Shown: positions 46,101 to 57,700 of the stretch, piece by piece
Layout of the letters: each line of letters starts with the position of its first letter
Numbering within the stretch: the stretch's first letter is position 1
Made by a program: the position numbers and the translations under genes
Origin: Ligula intestinalis
Taxonomy: Eukaryota > Platyhelminthes > Cestoda > Diphyllobothriidea > Diphyllobothriidae
Reading direction: 5' to 3'
NCBI GenBank assembly: GCA_036362985.1
Contig: JAYGXS010000001.1
Coordinates: 73,972,541-74,036,540, forward strand
DNA length: 64,000 nt
The notes under the pieces: model-generated
Told to the model about the DNA's origin: nothing
The model's database searches: none
The model's input: only the letters and a program-made list of their open reading frames with translations

Positions 46101-49100
46101 TTATCAACCTTAGCGACCCTCGTATCGCACATGCGTATGGCCTATCAAAAGATCACAAGGCTGATGCGCCATTGAGGATGATAGTGCCACTGAATGGATC
46201 CCCCACCTACAACCTCGCCAAATGGCTTTACAGAAAACTAAAGCACCTGAGTGATGGATCGCAATACAACGTCAAAAACTCACAGGCATTCCTGCATAGA
46301 ATTCAAGGACTTAAAGTAAGTCCTGATGAATGTATTATGTCATTCGACGTTGTTGCTCTGTTTTCTTCTATACCGCACGTTTTAACCGTCGATAGTATAG
46401 AGCGGCGCCTAGATGAAAATCCTATCGATATTCCGAAAGAACACGTTTTGGTCATGCTTAAGCTCTGTCTCAAGAACTATTGTCAATTTGATGGCAAGTA
46501 CTATCAGCAGGTGAAGGATACCCCAATGGGCTCGCCAATATCGGGGCTATTGGCCGAGCTGTAGAACCAAAATTGTGGCTCCGCTACGTAGACGACACAT
46601 TCGTCATCATGAAGACTTGCGATGTCGAACGGTTGCACCAGAGTCTAAATGGGGTCTTCTCAGAAATACAATTTACCCGCGAAGAGGCAACAGGAGACAC
46701 CCTCCCATTCCTTGACGCGAGGATACAAAGACTCGCAGATGGCGAACTCGCAACAAGCGTCTACCGAAAGGACTCCACTGCAGAAATCATCCTTAACTAT
46801 AGGAGACACCATCCTGCGGCCCATAAAAGCAGCTGTGTTCGCACTCTTTTCCAACGGGCACACCGTTATTGCAGTAACGATGATTTGCCCAAGAGAGAAC
46901 TAACGTACTTGTACAAATTTTTCCGGGCCAATGGATATCCGACAAGCTTTGTCAAGAATTGCCTAAGACGTCGGGGCCAAGCACAAAACCTCCCTCCCAA
47001 CGATGTTACATTGCCACGGAAATTTTATTCTCTACCCTACATGAATGGAGTATCTGAAACCATCCCCCGGCAACTAAGTCGTTTTGGCATCACCGTTGCC
47101 CACAAGCCCGCAACCTCACTGCGCGCAAGCTTATGTCGAGTAAAGGACGCTCTACCCGTGGGACAACTAAGTAACGCCGTTTATCGTATACCGTGTGCTG
47201 GTTGCCCTTGCGTTTATATTGGCCAAACAGGCCGACGCCTTGAGACTCGCATCAACGAACACAAGTCAGCCGTTCGCCTACGGAACCATTTATCACTCGT
47301 ATTTGCACACTCCATTGAATGTGATCACCGCTTCAATTGGGATGCCACCGACGTGATCGCAATGGCTAATACGCGACAAGTGAGAGAATTCCTTGAAGCT
47401 TGGCACTCGAATCCGGCTAGTATAAACAGGCACGTAGAGCTTGACTCACACTATACCGGGTTTCGTGCATGGTCTACTAATCTGGGCCCAGACTGAAACA
47501 ACAGCAGGCTGTCCGTGCTCAGTCAAGTAGAATTTCTCTGACTCTTAACCAGCCCCCCTGCCCCCAAACACGCGGCCCATAGTCCAAACGCTAACACACA
47601 CCCCCTCCCCTCACTAGCACAACCTATCACCGCGGGTGTCACGTCACCATAACCCTTCCACCCAATCCCCCCTTCCCTCCCCTGTCCGTTGTAACCTCTG
47701 CCTCCAAAATATCTAGTGCGACATTCCCAGCCCTCACTTTGAATTTAGCCTGACGACGAACACGTGATACTTGTTCGATAATTCACGAGTACAACTCGAT
47801 TTTCCGAAGATCTTCTTTCTTTTCGTCATATCATCTCGGAATGCAACTTACTTCACTTATCCAACGGTCGAACTGTTGTGATTTTGTCTCTGATGATGAA
47901 TCTGTGTGTGGAACCGAAAAATCAGACTGGTTAAGCTGTCGTTGCAACGCTACTGTCTCCTTCCTCGCGTTTACCGTTTGCTCGCCTACACGACAGTCAA
48001 ACATACAAATGGAAGGACAGTTCTCGCCAGATGTGAGCTCGCTAGGTAAAGGTTAGGCATCCATTTTTTCAGCATAACATGTTTTAGGGTAAGGGGCAAT
48101 TAAATGCAATCAATGTAATATGCCCATTAATTGGAACAGATTTTCGAACTAAACGACAACAATTCATATGAGCAGGTTTTCCTACTTGGAACGATGTAGT
48201 CATTGCACTGACGGCTTCAATAGCGCTACAACTATGATCTTCATTTATACTCTTTTAGGTCCAGGAGTAACATACGGTTTTGCCTATGCTGTAAACACCT
48301 TTCCTAATCTATTGAAAGCATTTTTTATAAAGACTGACCTTAATCTTCTCAAAGTTAGTGATAACTAATTGATTCACGATAGTGGTGGTTCTTATAGCGT
48401 TTTTAGGAGACATAAAGTAAAAACGGGCTATTCAGCCATACATTAGCTAACCTTGGGCTTCTTGATAGACCTCTTGAAGGTGATCATGGCCAGCTGCGAA
48501 TCCACGCAAGGGTGCAGGAAAAGCTTTTCGGTTGTTAGATTGAACTCATATCCTCTCAGATGGCAAGGGCTTGAGATAATTTCCTAAAAGAAAGTTAGAT
48601 AATTATGTTTACATATTTACATGTCCTGACATTTACCAGTTAAGATGTTGTAATATTCCTCCGATGTGCCTAATGACATTTATGGTCACACTGGTAAGTC
48701 TCTTTATTTTGTCGGCAAACTCTTAGATTAATATTTGAATTGTCTGTAGCCCGGTTTGAATGTTCAAAAATGTGAAAGGGCAATAGATATAGGCAAAGAA
48801 ACCAGGTTTACCAACTCAAGTAAACAGTAAAAGTGCGAATACATGTCACCCACTCGGTTTGAGTGATATCACGTTTCTGCGAAAGGCTCCCAGCACTAAT
48901 GAAACAAGTGTTGTAAAGAAGAGAAAAACGTGATCTCTGGCGACGACTTAGCTCGCGAATAACGGAGCAAAAACGGGAAGTTCGGAAAGGCGATCCACAG
49001 TCCCAGATCGCTACCCACACTCTGGAAGAAGGCCGTGAATTCGACTTCTCGAACACACGGATAATGGCACGAGCCAGTAATAAGACGGGACGCGAACTGC

Positions 49101-52100
49101 TGGAGTCCTGGATGTCAGATCCTAACTCCATAGACAGGCATGTGGGTATACCGCCCTGTTATTTTGCCATCCGTGCCCGTGACCAGAAACCAGGGCCAAG
49201 TTCCTCGACAAGCATGCAGGCCACCACCTCAAGGTCACACGCCGTTACTCCAGGGACGCGCGTCGGAGACACGACAAGATAACGTGAGAATGGACGTGGC
49301 GTGGACAGGGACCAATCAATAATTGCCACCCCCCACTACCAACCCCATTTATGCGCAGCTGACGCTTACTGTTCTCATTTACTCTGATGATGGCGTCTCG
49401 TGCGGAGCCGAAAGCTCAGAATAAAACTATCGTTCCAGAGATCGCGTCTTCCTCTTCTTTACAACAAGAACCTGGGGCACGCATATTCGCTTCTATTCGA
49501 AACAGGTGTTCTTTTAATTCCAGATTTACGTATTTTTCTGTGGGCCCCTGAGATCTTCATTAGTAAAATTAACGTGATGAACTAATTGATACTGTATTCA
49601 GCTTGTTAATTCATGGATGTTAACAATTGTTCCAGAAGAAGAAACTTCTCTACGCACAATCGGACGTCTGCCCACAGGTAACTGCTCTTTTCTGTGGAAA
49701 ATTAATGATATGTTCCTGCTTTTCGCTGCCCCTGTCAGCTACAGTTCAATCATTACTAATGAAAGAGGTTAGTACAATCTTTTTTGCTAAAATATGACAG
49801 CTGGGCACAACTTGCAAGCAACGGGGTGCAGTGATTTAAGGGCAGCTTGACTAAACACTGGAATAACATGGGTCGGGTTTAATCTCCCTGAAGTAATATT
49901 GGTCTAAATGTGCCTGTGCGCCAGAAGTTGTAATATATTTTCGGATTTTATGACTTATCTACCTTGTTTCAGGATTCACCAGTCTCGATACTTTACTCGC
50001 TTTGACCCTGATAAGCAGAAGATCTATCATCATGGTTTACTCCTATATTTCGCATATTTGATCTGCAGTGGACACCACCACTTCGATTATTGGTATCTTT
50101 TGACTAATATTTTGGATTCTTCATGGTATGGTCGATAGTATGCCGTGTGTTCGTTAGCATTGGGCAAATCATGTCCGGACCTACATTTCCTGTTGACATT
50201 TCAGTTAAAGTTTAACAAGCTATCTACGTTACGTTTATACTGAGTCGTAGTAGAGACAAACATTCGCGGGTGACGGATACCGCAGAATATCGGCAGAACA
50301 CGACTGCGCATTCTATATTGAACGGAATTTAGATAAGAGCAACATTAAATACTTACCGCTGGACTTTAATATAAGCGAAAGCTAATGGTGTTTCATATGA
50401 TCCATATGCAAAATTAAGATCCAAACCTGAAGAGCCAACCCTCAAGGTCTTTTCATTAAATCCGTTCAGTAGGCTAGACAGAGGAGTAAGTAAGCCCTAT
50501 TTCGGGGGCATTGCAGTAATTGCCAGGGTCATTAGGTTTATTGAGAAGGCTTTCTTGTGAGGCCAGCTGATAGAAATAGGCTTCCTTTATTAACCAATAG
50601 GCCACCTAGTGGTCAAGGTGGTTTCTCTAATAGGTTTCTTGGTCTAGATGTTCCCTTTAGTAACCAATAGGATTGCTCTAATAGTTTTTTTGGTCTGCAG
50701 ACTTATTTTTCACCAACGAGTTTATTTAAGCAAAACGATTACAAGTGACTTTACTTTATTTACTACTACTTACCACACATAAAACACGCATTACCTTTTC
50801 ATTAATCAAGTATTAAACCTTTAATCACGGATTCCGTAAGACACTTGGGCGGGAAGAATTTATTTTCATGCGGTCGTTTATTGTTATTGCTAGCATTAGG
50901 ATTAAGATTAGACTTAAGTTTAAGGTAAGAGCTAGGTAAAGGAGACATATGGTCAATCACTGGAACAAAATTTATTTTTTCCTGAGCTTTTTAGCTCTTA
51001 CAAGAGCCCATCGTCGCATTCGTAAGAGCTAGGGTTTGGGTTAGCATTGAGGCTAGGGAAGAGAAAAATTTACCCATTCTGGAGGGAAGGAGTGGTTGCG
51101 CATGGCCTCATTTATTGCTGGTGTGAGCTTTTTCTCCAGTGTCTTGGCGTTCGAAGGACAATTTATGCATAAAACTTGCGCCACAACTCCCGTGGGCACT
51201 ACGAGGCATCACTGACAAGCCATACTCCTGAGTTTTACCTCATTCGGTGGTAGAGAATGAACAATAACCTGTGATTGAACTAAGAGACAGTACTCTTGTT
51301 AAAAGTATAGCGAAACACGTTGCTGATGAAACTCCTGCTATTTAATAACCACATGCCCAGCTGGCAAACACTTATTGATAATATACAAAAGAGGGGGTTG
51401 GGACAGTCTCCGACTTACAGATTGGGGATCAGGGACGTTTTCAATGAGTGTTGCAAGGTAGCGCATCCGACTGGCCTCGTTGCCATAGCAAAGAAAACTG
51501 GAACTGTAAAGACGATAAGTCTCCCCAAACAGCTGCAGACTGGAGACCTGAGATTTGTATGCAGAGAGGTTGGCATCCACCGTCCCCGGTTTAAGCGCGA
51601 AGGAGATCTGAGTGCTGGCCCCACCCAAATCCAGAGCTCCCACCGTCTCCAATACCGGCATCGGCGTTTGATCAGTTTTCTATGGTACCCGCGTTTACGG
51701 GTTGACAAAAATGAATAAAATCTGAGTTTCAATTAACTGTACGCCTGCAGGCTGGGGACAGGGAGGTTTTCACGTACAAGTTAACACTCCTACCTTAATT
51801 ATGCGGTTAATTATGGAGCCACATTCCAGCACCGTCAACATTTCTTTGACGCAGAACCTTTGTGACTGTTCGACCATCAATTTCGATAAAGTTCACCATG
51901 TGCACCAATAGTGATGATGACTGTCCATGGGGGGTAGTTGAAAGTGATAGCAGACGTAGTAAGCACCAACCGCACTATTCACTTTTGCCATGCGTCAAGG
52001 AGATCAGATTGCATTGGGCAGTGGCAGCTTTCTTTAATGCAAGCCAAAACACCGCCTAACTCATTCTTAAGTGGCAGTAGACTTTGCGCTTGTACTACTG

Positions 52101-54708
52101 CATTATCTACCCTCACTCACCTTCAGTAGATGTTAAGACAGGCTCAAGGAGGCCGAGACTGATATGGCTACTGCGATTTCTACTACTAATAACTAGCAAT
52201 GTAGCTGAATGGTAGCACTAGTGGTACTATTTCTGATGGTAGCATTAGTCAGAGGTGACGTGCATTAAAATCACACTAGGGCTCATATCCCCTTGATCTC
52301 AACAAATATTGTTAATCTGTGTTGAAACTATTTAGAGTAAACATATGTTTGGGACACTAAGCACATCAGGGCTTGCCTGGTTTCCGCTCTTTTAACTCTC
52401 TCCACCGGGCTGTGTCACCTTGTTGGCCAACGAAACGTTATTAAGTAGAAGTTTAAGTTCTACCATGCCTTTATGTCACATGGTGAAAACACACAATTCA
52501 TATCATCTGGGTCCTTCATTCTTCACCTTTCAACATAGAACCGGGGCAGAAGATCGTAGTAGCAAGCATTATACCTATAAACTTAACTCACTGCGATAAC
52601 TCCACCCCCATGCACATCAGCACACTCCTCATTAATAATAAATCTGACGGGTTTGAATCGAGCGCGGTCGGTTGTGGCTCGAATGGTTGCCATCTTACGG
52701 TGTAGCTGTTTAAGGCTGTAATAAGGCCTCGTTAACGTTATTGTCAGGATACTCCTATATATGTGGACTACCCCGACTTTATGAGTGATGCTCAGGGAGT
52801 GTAGAGTAGGGGCTAGGTCGCTTGCGTCCAATGAAGGCTTCCATTTACTGCTATCAACCAGGGCGCCACGTTCACCTCAGGTCATGTTGACTTTGCAGTG
52901 TAATCGGAGAATTATAAGTGTGGAGAGGGAGTGGGGTAGGTGCCTCGAAAGTGGTTTCCCTGTAACTAAATCCACGTGAAAATCACTGTTACTCCAGTTT
53001 CGCAGTGCGTATATACATATAAGAAGTTGGTGAGCTTCAGATAATCAAGAAAATCTATCACTTGTTCAGCAACTTGATTTATAAAATTGGTATGATTGCA
53101 TTTGAAAAATGATTTTGTTGATGGAGTTGCAAACAGTAACAACAAAGTAGTGTTTTGCTTCTACTGGTCTTGGGTTCACAGAGCAGAAGTAAAACAGTGA
53201 CACCAAAAAGCAATAAAATAGACAAGAACGACGTCTACATACTGCATCACTCACTCTAATTGGAGAAGTCCATACGATTATTGACGAATTGAATTCTGGC
53301 TATGTTAGGATGTCCAATTACTAGGTCCCACAGCAACCAATATGCACGACGAACAACTAATGTCCAAGACAATGGATTATGATTATCTTCTGCTTTGGTC
53401 ACCTACCCATACATCTAGTAAACATGCCTTCATTGGAAAAGACGACAACAAATAACCTAAGAATGACTATACAGGCTTTCCTTGTTGTTGTTGATCAAAG
53501 TTTTGCGTCACGTAAGGGCTTTGGTAATGCGATCCCCTTTAAGGCTCAGGATTACGCGTCCGACAGAAAATAAATGTTCATTTTTAATGCCGTAATTAAG
53601 CTAGTCCAATGTACGTCTCTACCATGCGATAGCTTCCTCTACTTTCACTAGTTGCATAGTGACTAAGAAATTAAAAGCACTTTTCTTGGCTAAAAGTTGT
53701 ATCCGTGTGAAATGGTCGAAGTTAGAAAAAGATTAATTGCAGTGGTTGTCAGACAAGCTGAAAAAATTGAGTGAGCTTACATCATGAAGTCTTTTTGCCA
53801 GGTAGTTCACTGAGATCCAGGCGTAGCGACCCTCCCAATCGCCACTTATGATCCGAATGTCCGAATACACATTTTGGACGGTGACTCCAATTTTGGATAG
53901 TGCGTAGCGCAACTCTTCAAGGAGGTCATCGGCATACATTGGCTGCCGGACACTGTAAAAGTACAAATAAAAAAACAAGCATATTCTTCGGTTCTGCGCA
54001 AAATTCGGGCCATACATAAGTGGAAGAAATCGTTTAAAAACGCAGAACTCGGTTCACAGTCTAGTGTTGAAAACTATCAAAATGCAACTTTGCAGGCTAA
54101 CCTCGCGTCTACAAAGGTATCTTATTAGACGGGCGCGGGTTCAGTTGGATTATGATCAGCATCTATAAGAGACGTTTTTGTTGAAATGAACAGACATTAT
54201 CGCATTTGCAAATGATTGAGAATGATGGAATAATCTCCCATATGCTCAAGAGAAGCTGCTGGAGCGGCCAGTTATTAAAACCTAACAGTCAAACATTTTT
54301 ATTTTCTAGATACACTACTGAAATAACAGTAAAGTTTTTTATTCATGCATAGTTGGGGGACCAGGGTACTTTGTGTTCTATAGTGCTTTGTTGTCTATAC
54401 TAGAAACTTCGAAGGCCGCAATTAGGTTGCCAGTAATTATAGCACTTAGGAGAAAACGTCAGGTAAACAACAGCGGTCCCCACTTGCTGTTTTTTTGAAG
54501 GCAGGTGGCTCCTATGAAATAAAGCAGATATTAAATGGTTCACTTTCACTTACACACATTTTAAACGATTCCTATGCCAGTTAGATGGAGATTTAATTCA
54601 TGAATCTAATTCGGAATTTTGTAGATGCCTTTGACAAAGATATCCTACATCTCGAACTTGACCTCCATAATCCAGGAACTCCGACGGTTTGGGTACATTT
54701 ATATACTT

Positions 54709-54773
<65 letters not shown>

Positions 54774-57700
54774 TGGGGTGTGACAGCGTTTGGGTGTAAC
54801 TTGATACAGAACTGTTTCGGGCTTATTAGCCTTCATCAGCCAAGCATAACCCTGAACACCAGCTGGTCAGACAACACAAACAAACGCACTCACAGACGGC
54901 GCAGTTGGTCCACCACTGGCCACACCTTCAAATTTGATGAGGCCGAAATTCTCGCAAGAGGTGACAATCGGGTGAGCCGAGAACTACTTGAGTCATGGTT
55001 CACGGGCCCCCAATCCATCAACAAGTGCAACGATTTGCCCAATCCATATTCAATCCTGAGATTCAATGTGGCCAAAGCAAGCCGTCACTTGAGGAATGGG
55101 CAGGCCACCGCCTCATCGTACGCCAACACCGGGGAGCCAGACGGCCGAGCAATCATCATGCCCGAGCTCACCGCCCGTGACGAAAGTTCAACAGGTCAGA
55201 GCCCGCGTGCCGTCCAACAAGCAGTCCACGCACAAGGAGGCAATTAACGTTAATTGTCGCTGTATGCTTGCAGTAATGACTGTGTCCTATAAATACTGCA
55301 AACGTCTGTGCACACTTAACCTTTCTGCTACTCATGTCTCTGATGATGAATCCGCGACGGATATCGAAACGTCAGGCGAATAAACATATTGTGCCAGCAA
55401 GCGCGTTTGTTTGTGTTGTCCGACCAGCTGGTGTTCAGGGTTATGCTTGGCTGATGAAGGTTAATAAGCCCGAAACAGTTCTGTATCAAATAACCCCCAA
55501 ATGCTGTCGTACCCCTATTACTGCTATTATGACTTGGCCTGAATCGGCCTGGCATGCGGTCATCTGTTGGCGACCTCTGACGACCACATGAATCTTGTTT
55601 AGTTCGGAAGGCTATTCGACCGGTGTTCGCACATTCCTCAGTGAATATATATATATATTGCTGATAGAGGCTAAAATGCGTGTTCCTGGAAATAAATGAG
55701 AAGGCAAGGTGATCGCAGGAACCAAGGATAAAATGTCTTGACGTTTCGGAATCAGACAAGCTTCCATTGTCAAAGGCGGTAAATGTTCGAACGTTCACAA
55801 TATTTATAGGTGAAATTTAGCTAGGCATGGGGATGACTGCTGTCATGCGGGTGCGGGCTCGTCTTGTCCGGGGGTGTTGGCGTTGGTGTCATAATTGCCA
55901 TTGGCAGACCGGTAGCAACCGAGAAGTCACCGCGAACATGGCAACCGCAATTTGCACCTCAAGAAGAAGGTGTGAACGCGACATGACGTCGGCCCGGCTT
56001 AACCTACGAACGATGCGCACCCGATCAATAGTAATTATCACACCAACGCTACCATCCCCGAACAAGACGGGCCCACACCCGCATGACAACAGTCATCCCC
56101 ATGCCTAGCTAAATTTCACCTATAAATATTGTGAACGTTCGTGCATTTACCGCCTTTGACAATGGAAGCTTGTCTGATTCCGAAACGTCAGGACATTAAA
56201 TCCTTGGTTCCTGCGATCGCCTTGCCTTCTCATTTATTTCCAGGAACACGCATTTTAGCCTCTATCAGCAATATATATATATATATATATATGCTAATAG
56301 AAGCGAAAATGCGTGTTCCCGGACATAATTGAGAAGGTTAGGCGATCACGGGAACCAAAGGTGTATCGTCCTGACGTTTCGAAATCATACAAGCATACCA
56401 AAAGTGTGAAGGTGACCCACTAAAAACGTTGGAAACGCAAATCAACTCAACACTCAATGTGCTGAAAAACAATGGTGCGATGACCAGATTTGAACGATTG
56501 GCCATCAAACCAAACGATGCAGCGATGGCAAGACTCTACGGGCTACCCAAAGTTCACAAAGAGGGTACTCCACTTCGTCCGATCGTGTCATTGCAAGGCA
56601 CACCCACATTTAACCTAGCAAAATGGATTTTTCGACGCTTGAATGCCCTTACCTCGGGCTCTGATACGACAGTCCGATCAGCCACGGATTCCTTGGAGAG
56701 ACTCACCGGGTTACACCTCGAGGCAGATGAAATCATGATGTCTTTCGACGTCATCTCACTGTTCACTACGATCCCACAGAGCCTGGCCATTGAAACTGTA
56801 AGCAACCTACTTGACACACGCTATATAGAGGCATCCAAAACACCTCAACGCGGAAATCTCATGCAGTTGGTAAAGTACTGCCTCAAAACCTACTTTACCT
56901 TCGAAGGGACGGTGTACGAGCAATCCAAAGGTACACCGATGGGATCACAACTATCCTGTTTCATCGCCGAAGCGGTACTCCAGAGGTGAGAAGCACTAGT
57001 GTTCGCCACCCACAATCCAAAGTTTTGGGCGCGTTATGTAGACGACACTTTCGTCATCCTAAAACGGGAAGCAGTCACGGACTTCCATGCCCTCCTCAAC
57101 TCAATTTTTCCGGATATTCAATTTACAATGGAGGCGGAGAACGATGGGCAGATGGCGTTCCTGGACGTGTTGGTTCATCGCAAGTCTGACGGGAACCTCA
57201 AGACGACGGTTTACAGGACAGCCACCAACACGCGTCAGAAACTGAACTACCAAAGCAACCACCCATTGTCTCACAAACGCAGCTGTGTACGAAGTCTGTA
57301 CAAAAGAGATGAAACTCACTGCAGCGAAAGAGCCGACAAAGTGGCCGAACTCCGCTATCTGCAGCAGATGTTCACTACCAACGGATACCCCCGGAGCTTC
57401 ATAGAGCGCAGTAGACGGGTCAACCCAATAAGAAAGCCAACGGACAACCAACCAAAAGTCTGGCGGGCGCTACCGTATATTGCAAACGTGTCCAAAGCAG
57501 TCGCTCGACTCCTGCAACCATTAGGTATCGGCATCGCCCATAGACCCGAAGCAACGATCCGTCGATTGATAATGAAACCAAAGGCTCCCCTGTCCCGAGG
57601 TAAAACGGCCAACGTCGCGTATCGGATCAAATGTAGTTCCTGTGAAGTGAACTATGTCAGGGAAACGGGCAAGCGATTGCAGACCCGCATGTACGAACAG

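Larger units (their letters stand above)
45212..47800 (+). mobile_element. PLE family D: RT plus GIY-YIG endonuclease, near complete
   Basis: Encodes an N-terminal region, RT, and endonuclease in the expected PLE order, then a non-coding 3' tail with a hammerhead-like motif at 47746. Broken only by a small out-of-frame deletion between RT motifs B and C (about 46560). Antisense to the ENTPD host gene. The related fragments at 36.3 and 63.3 kb show family D has several copies. The 5' boundary is unclear; pyrimidine-rich leader sequence precedes it. Confidence 0.85.
39873..48451. other. 8.6-kb ENTPD intron filled with retroelements
   Basis: Contains a PLE scrap (about 40730-40815), a LINE (42820-44010, -), a PLE 3' fragment (44012-44470, +), the largely complete PLE D (45212-47800, +) and a solitary hammerhead-like motif (47884-47930). 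Nothing recognised in 39900-40720, 40830-42810 and 47940-48440. The region 44480-45210 may be the PLE D 5' leader and has a short TTCTCG tandem run near 44606. Confidence 0.6.
48584..51418. other. ENTPD intron, 2.8 kb
   Basis: Holds a PLE endonuclease fragment with ribozyme-like terminus (about 48925-49430), telomere-like sequence (about 50885-50940) and a family H terminus on the - strand (about 50935-51015). Nothing recognised in 48600-48830, 49480-50870 and 51060-51410. Confidence 0.5.
54772..55515 (+). mobile_element. Composite: family A PLE 3' part enclosed by inverted family B termini
   Basis: Outer inverted repeats at about 54784-54897 (-) and 55398-55512 (+), about 115 bases, carry one hammerhead type; between them lie the family A endonuclease C-terminus (about 54905-55247) and the family A terminus with a second hammerhead type (55333-55385). 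The same inner unit at 0.9-1.3 kb lacks the family B ends, so the composite arose by nesting or template switching. Confidence 0.7.
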
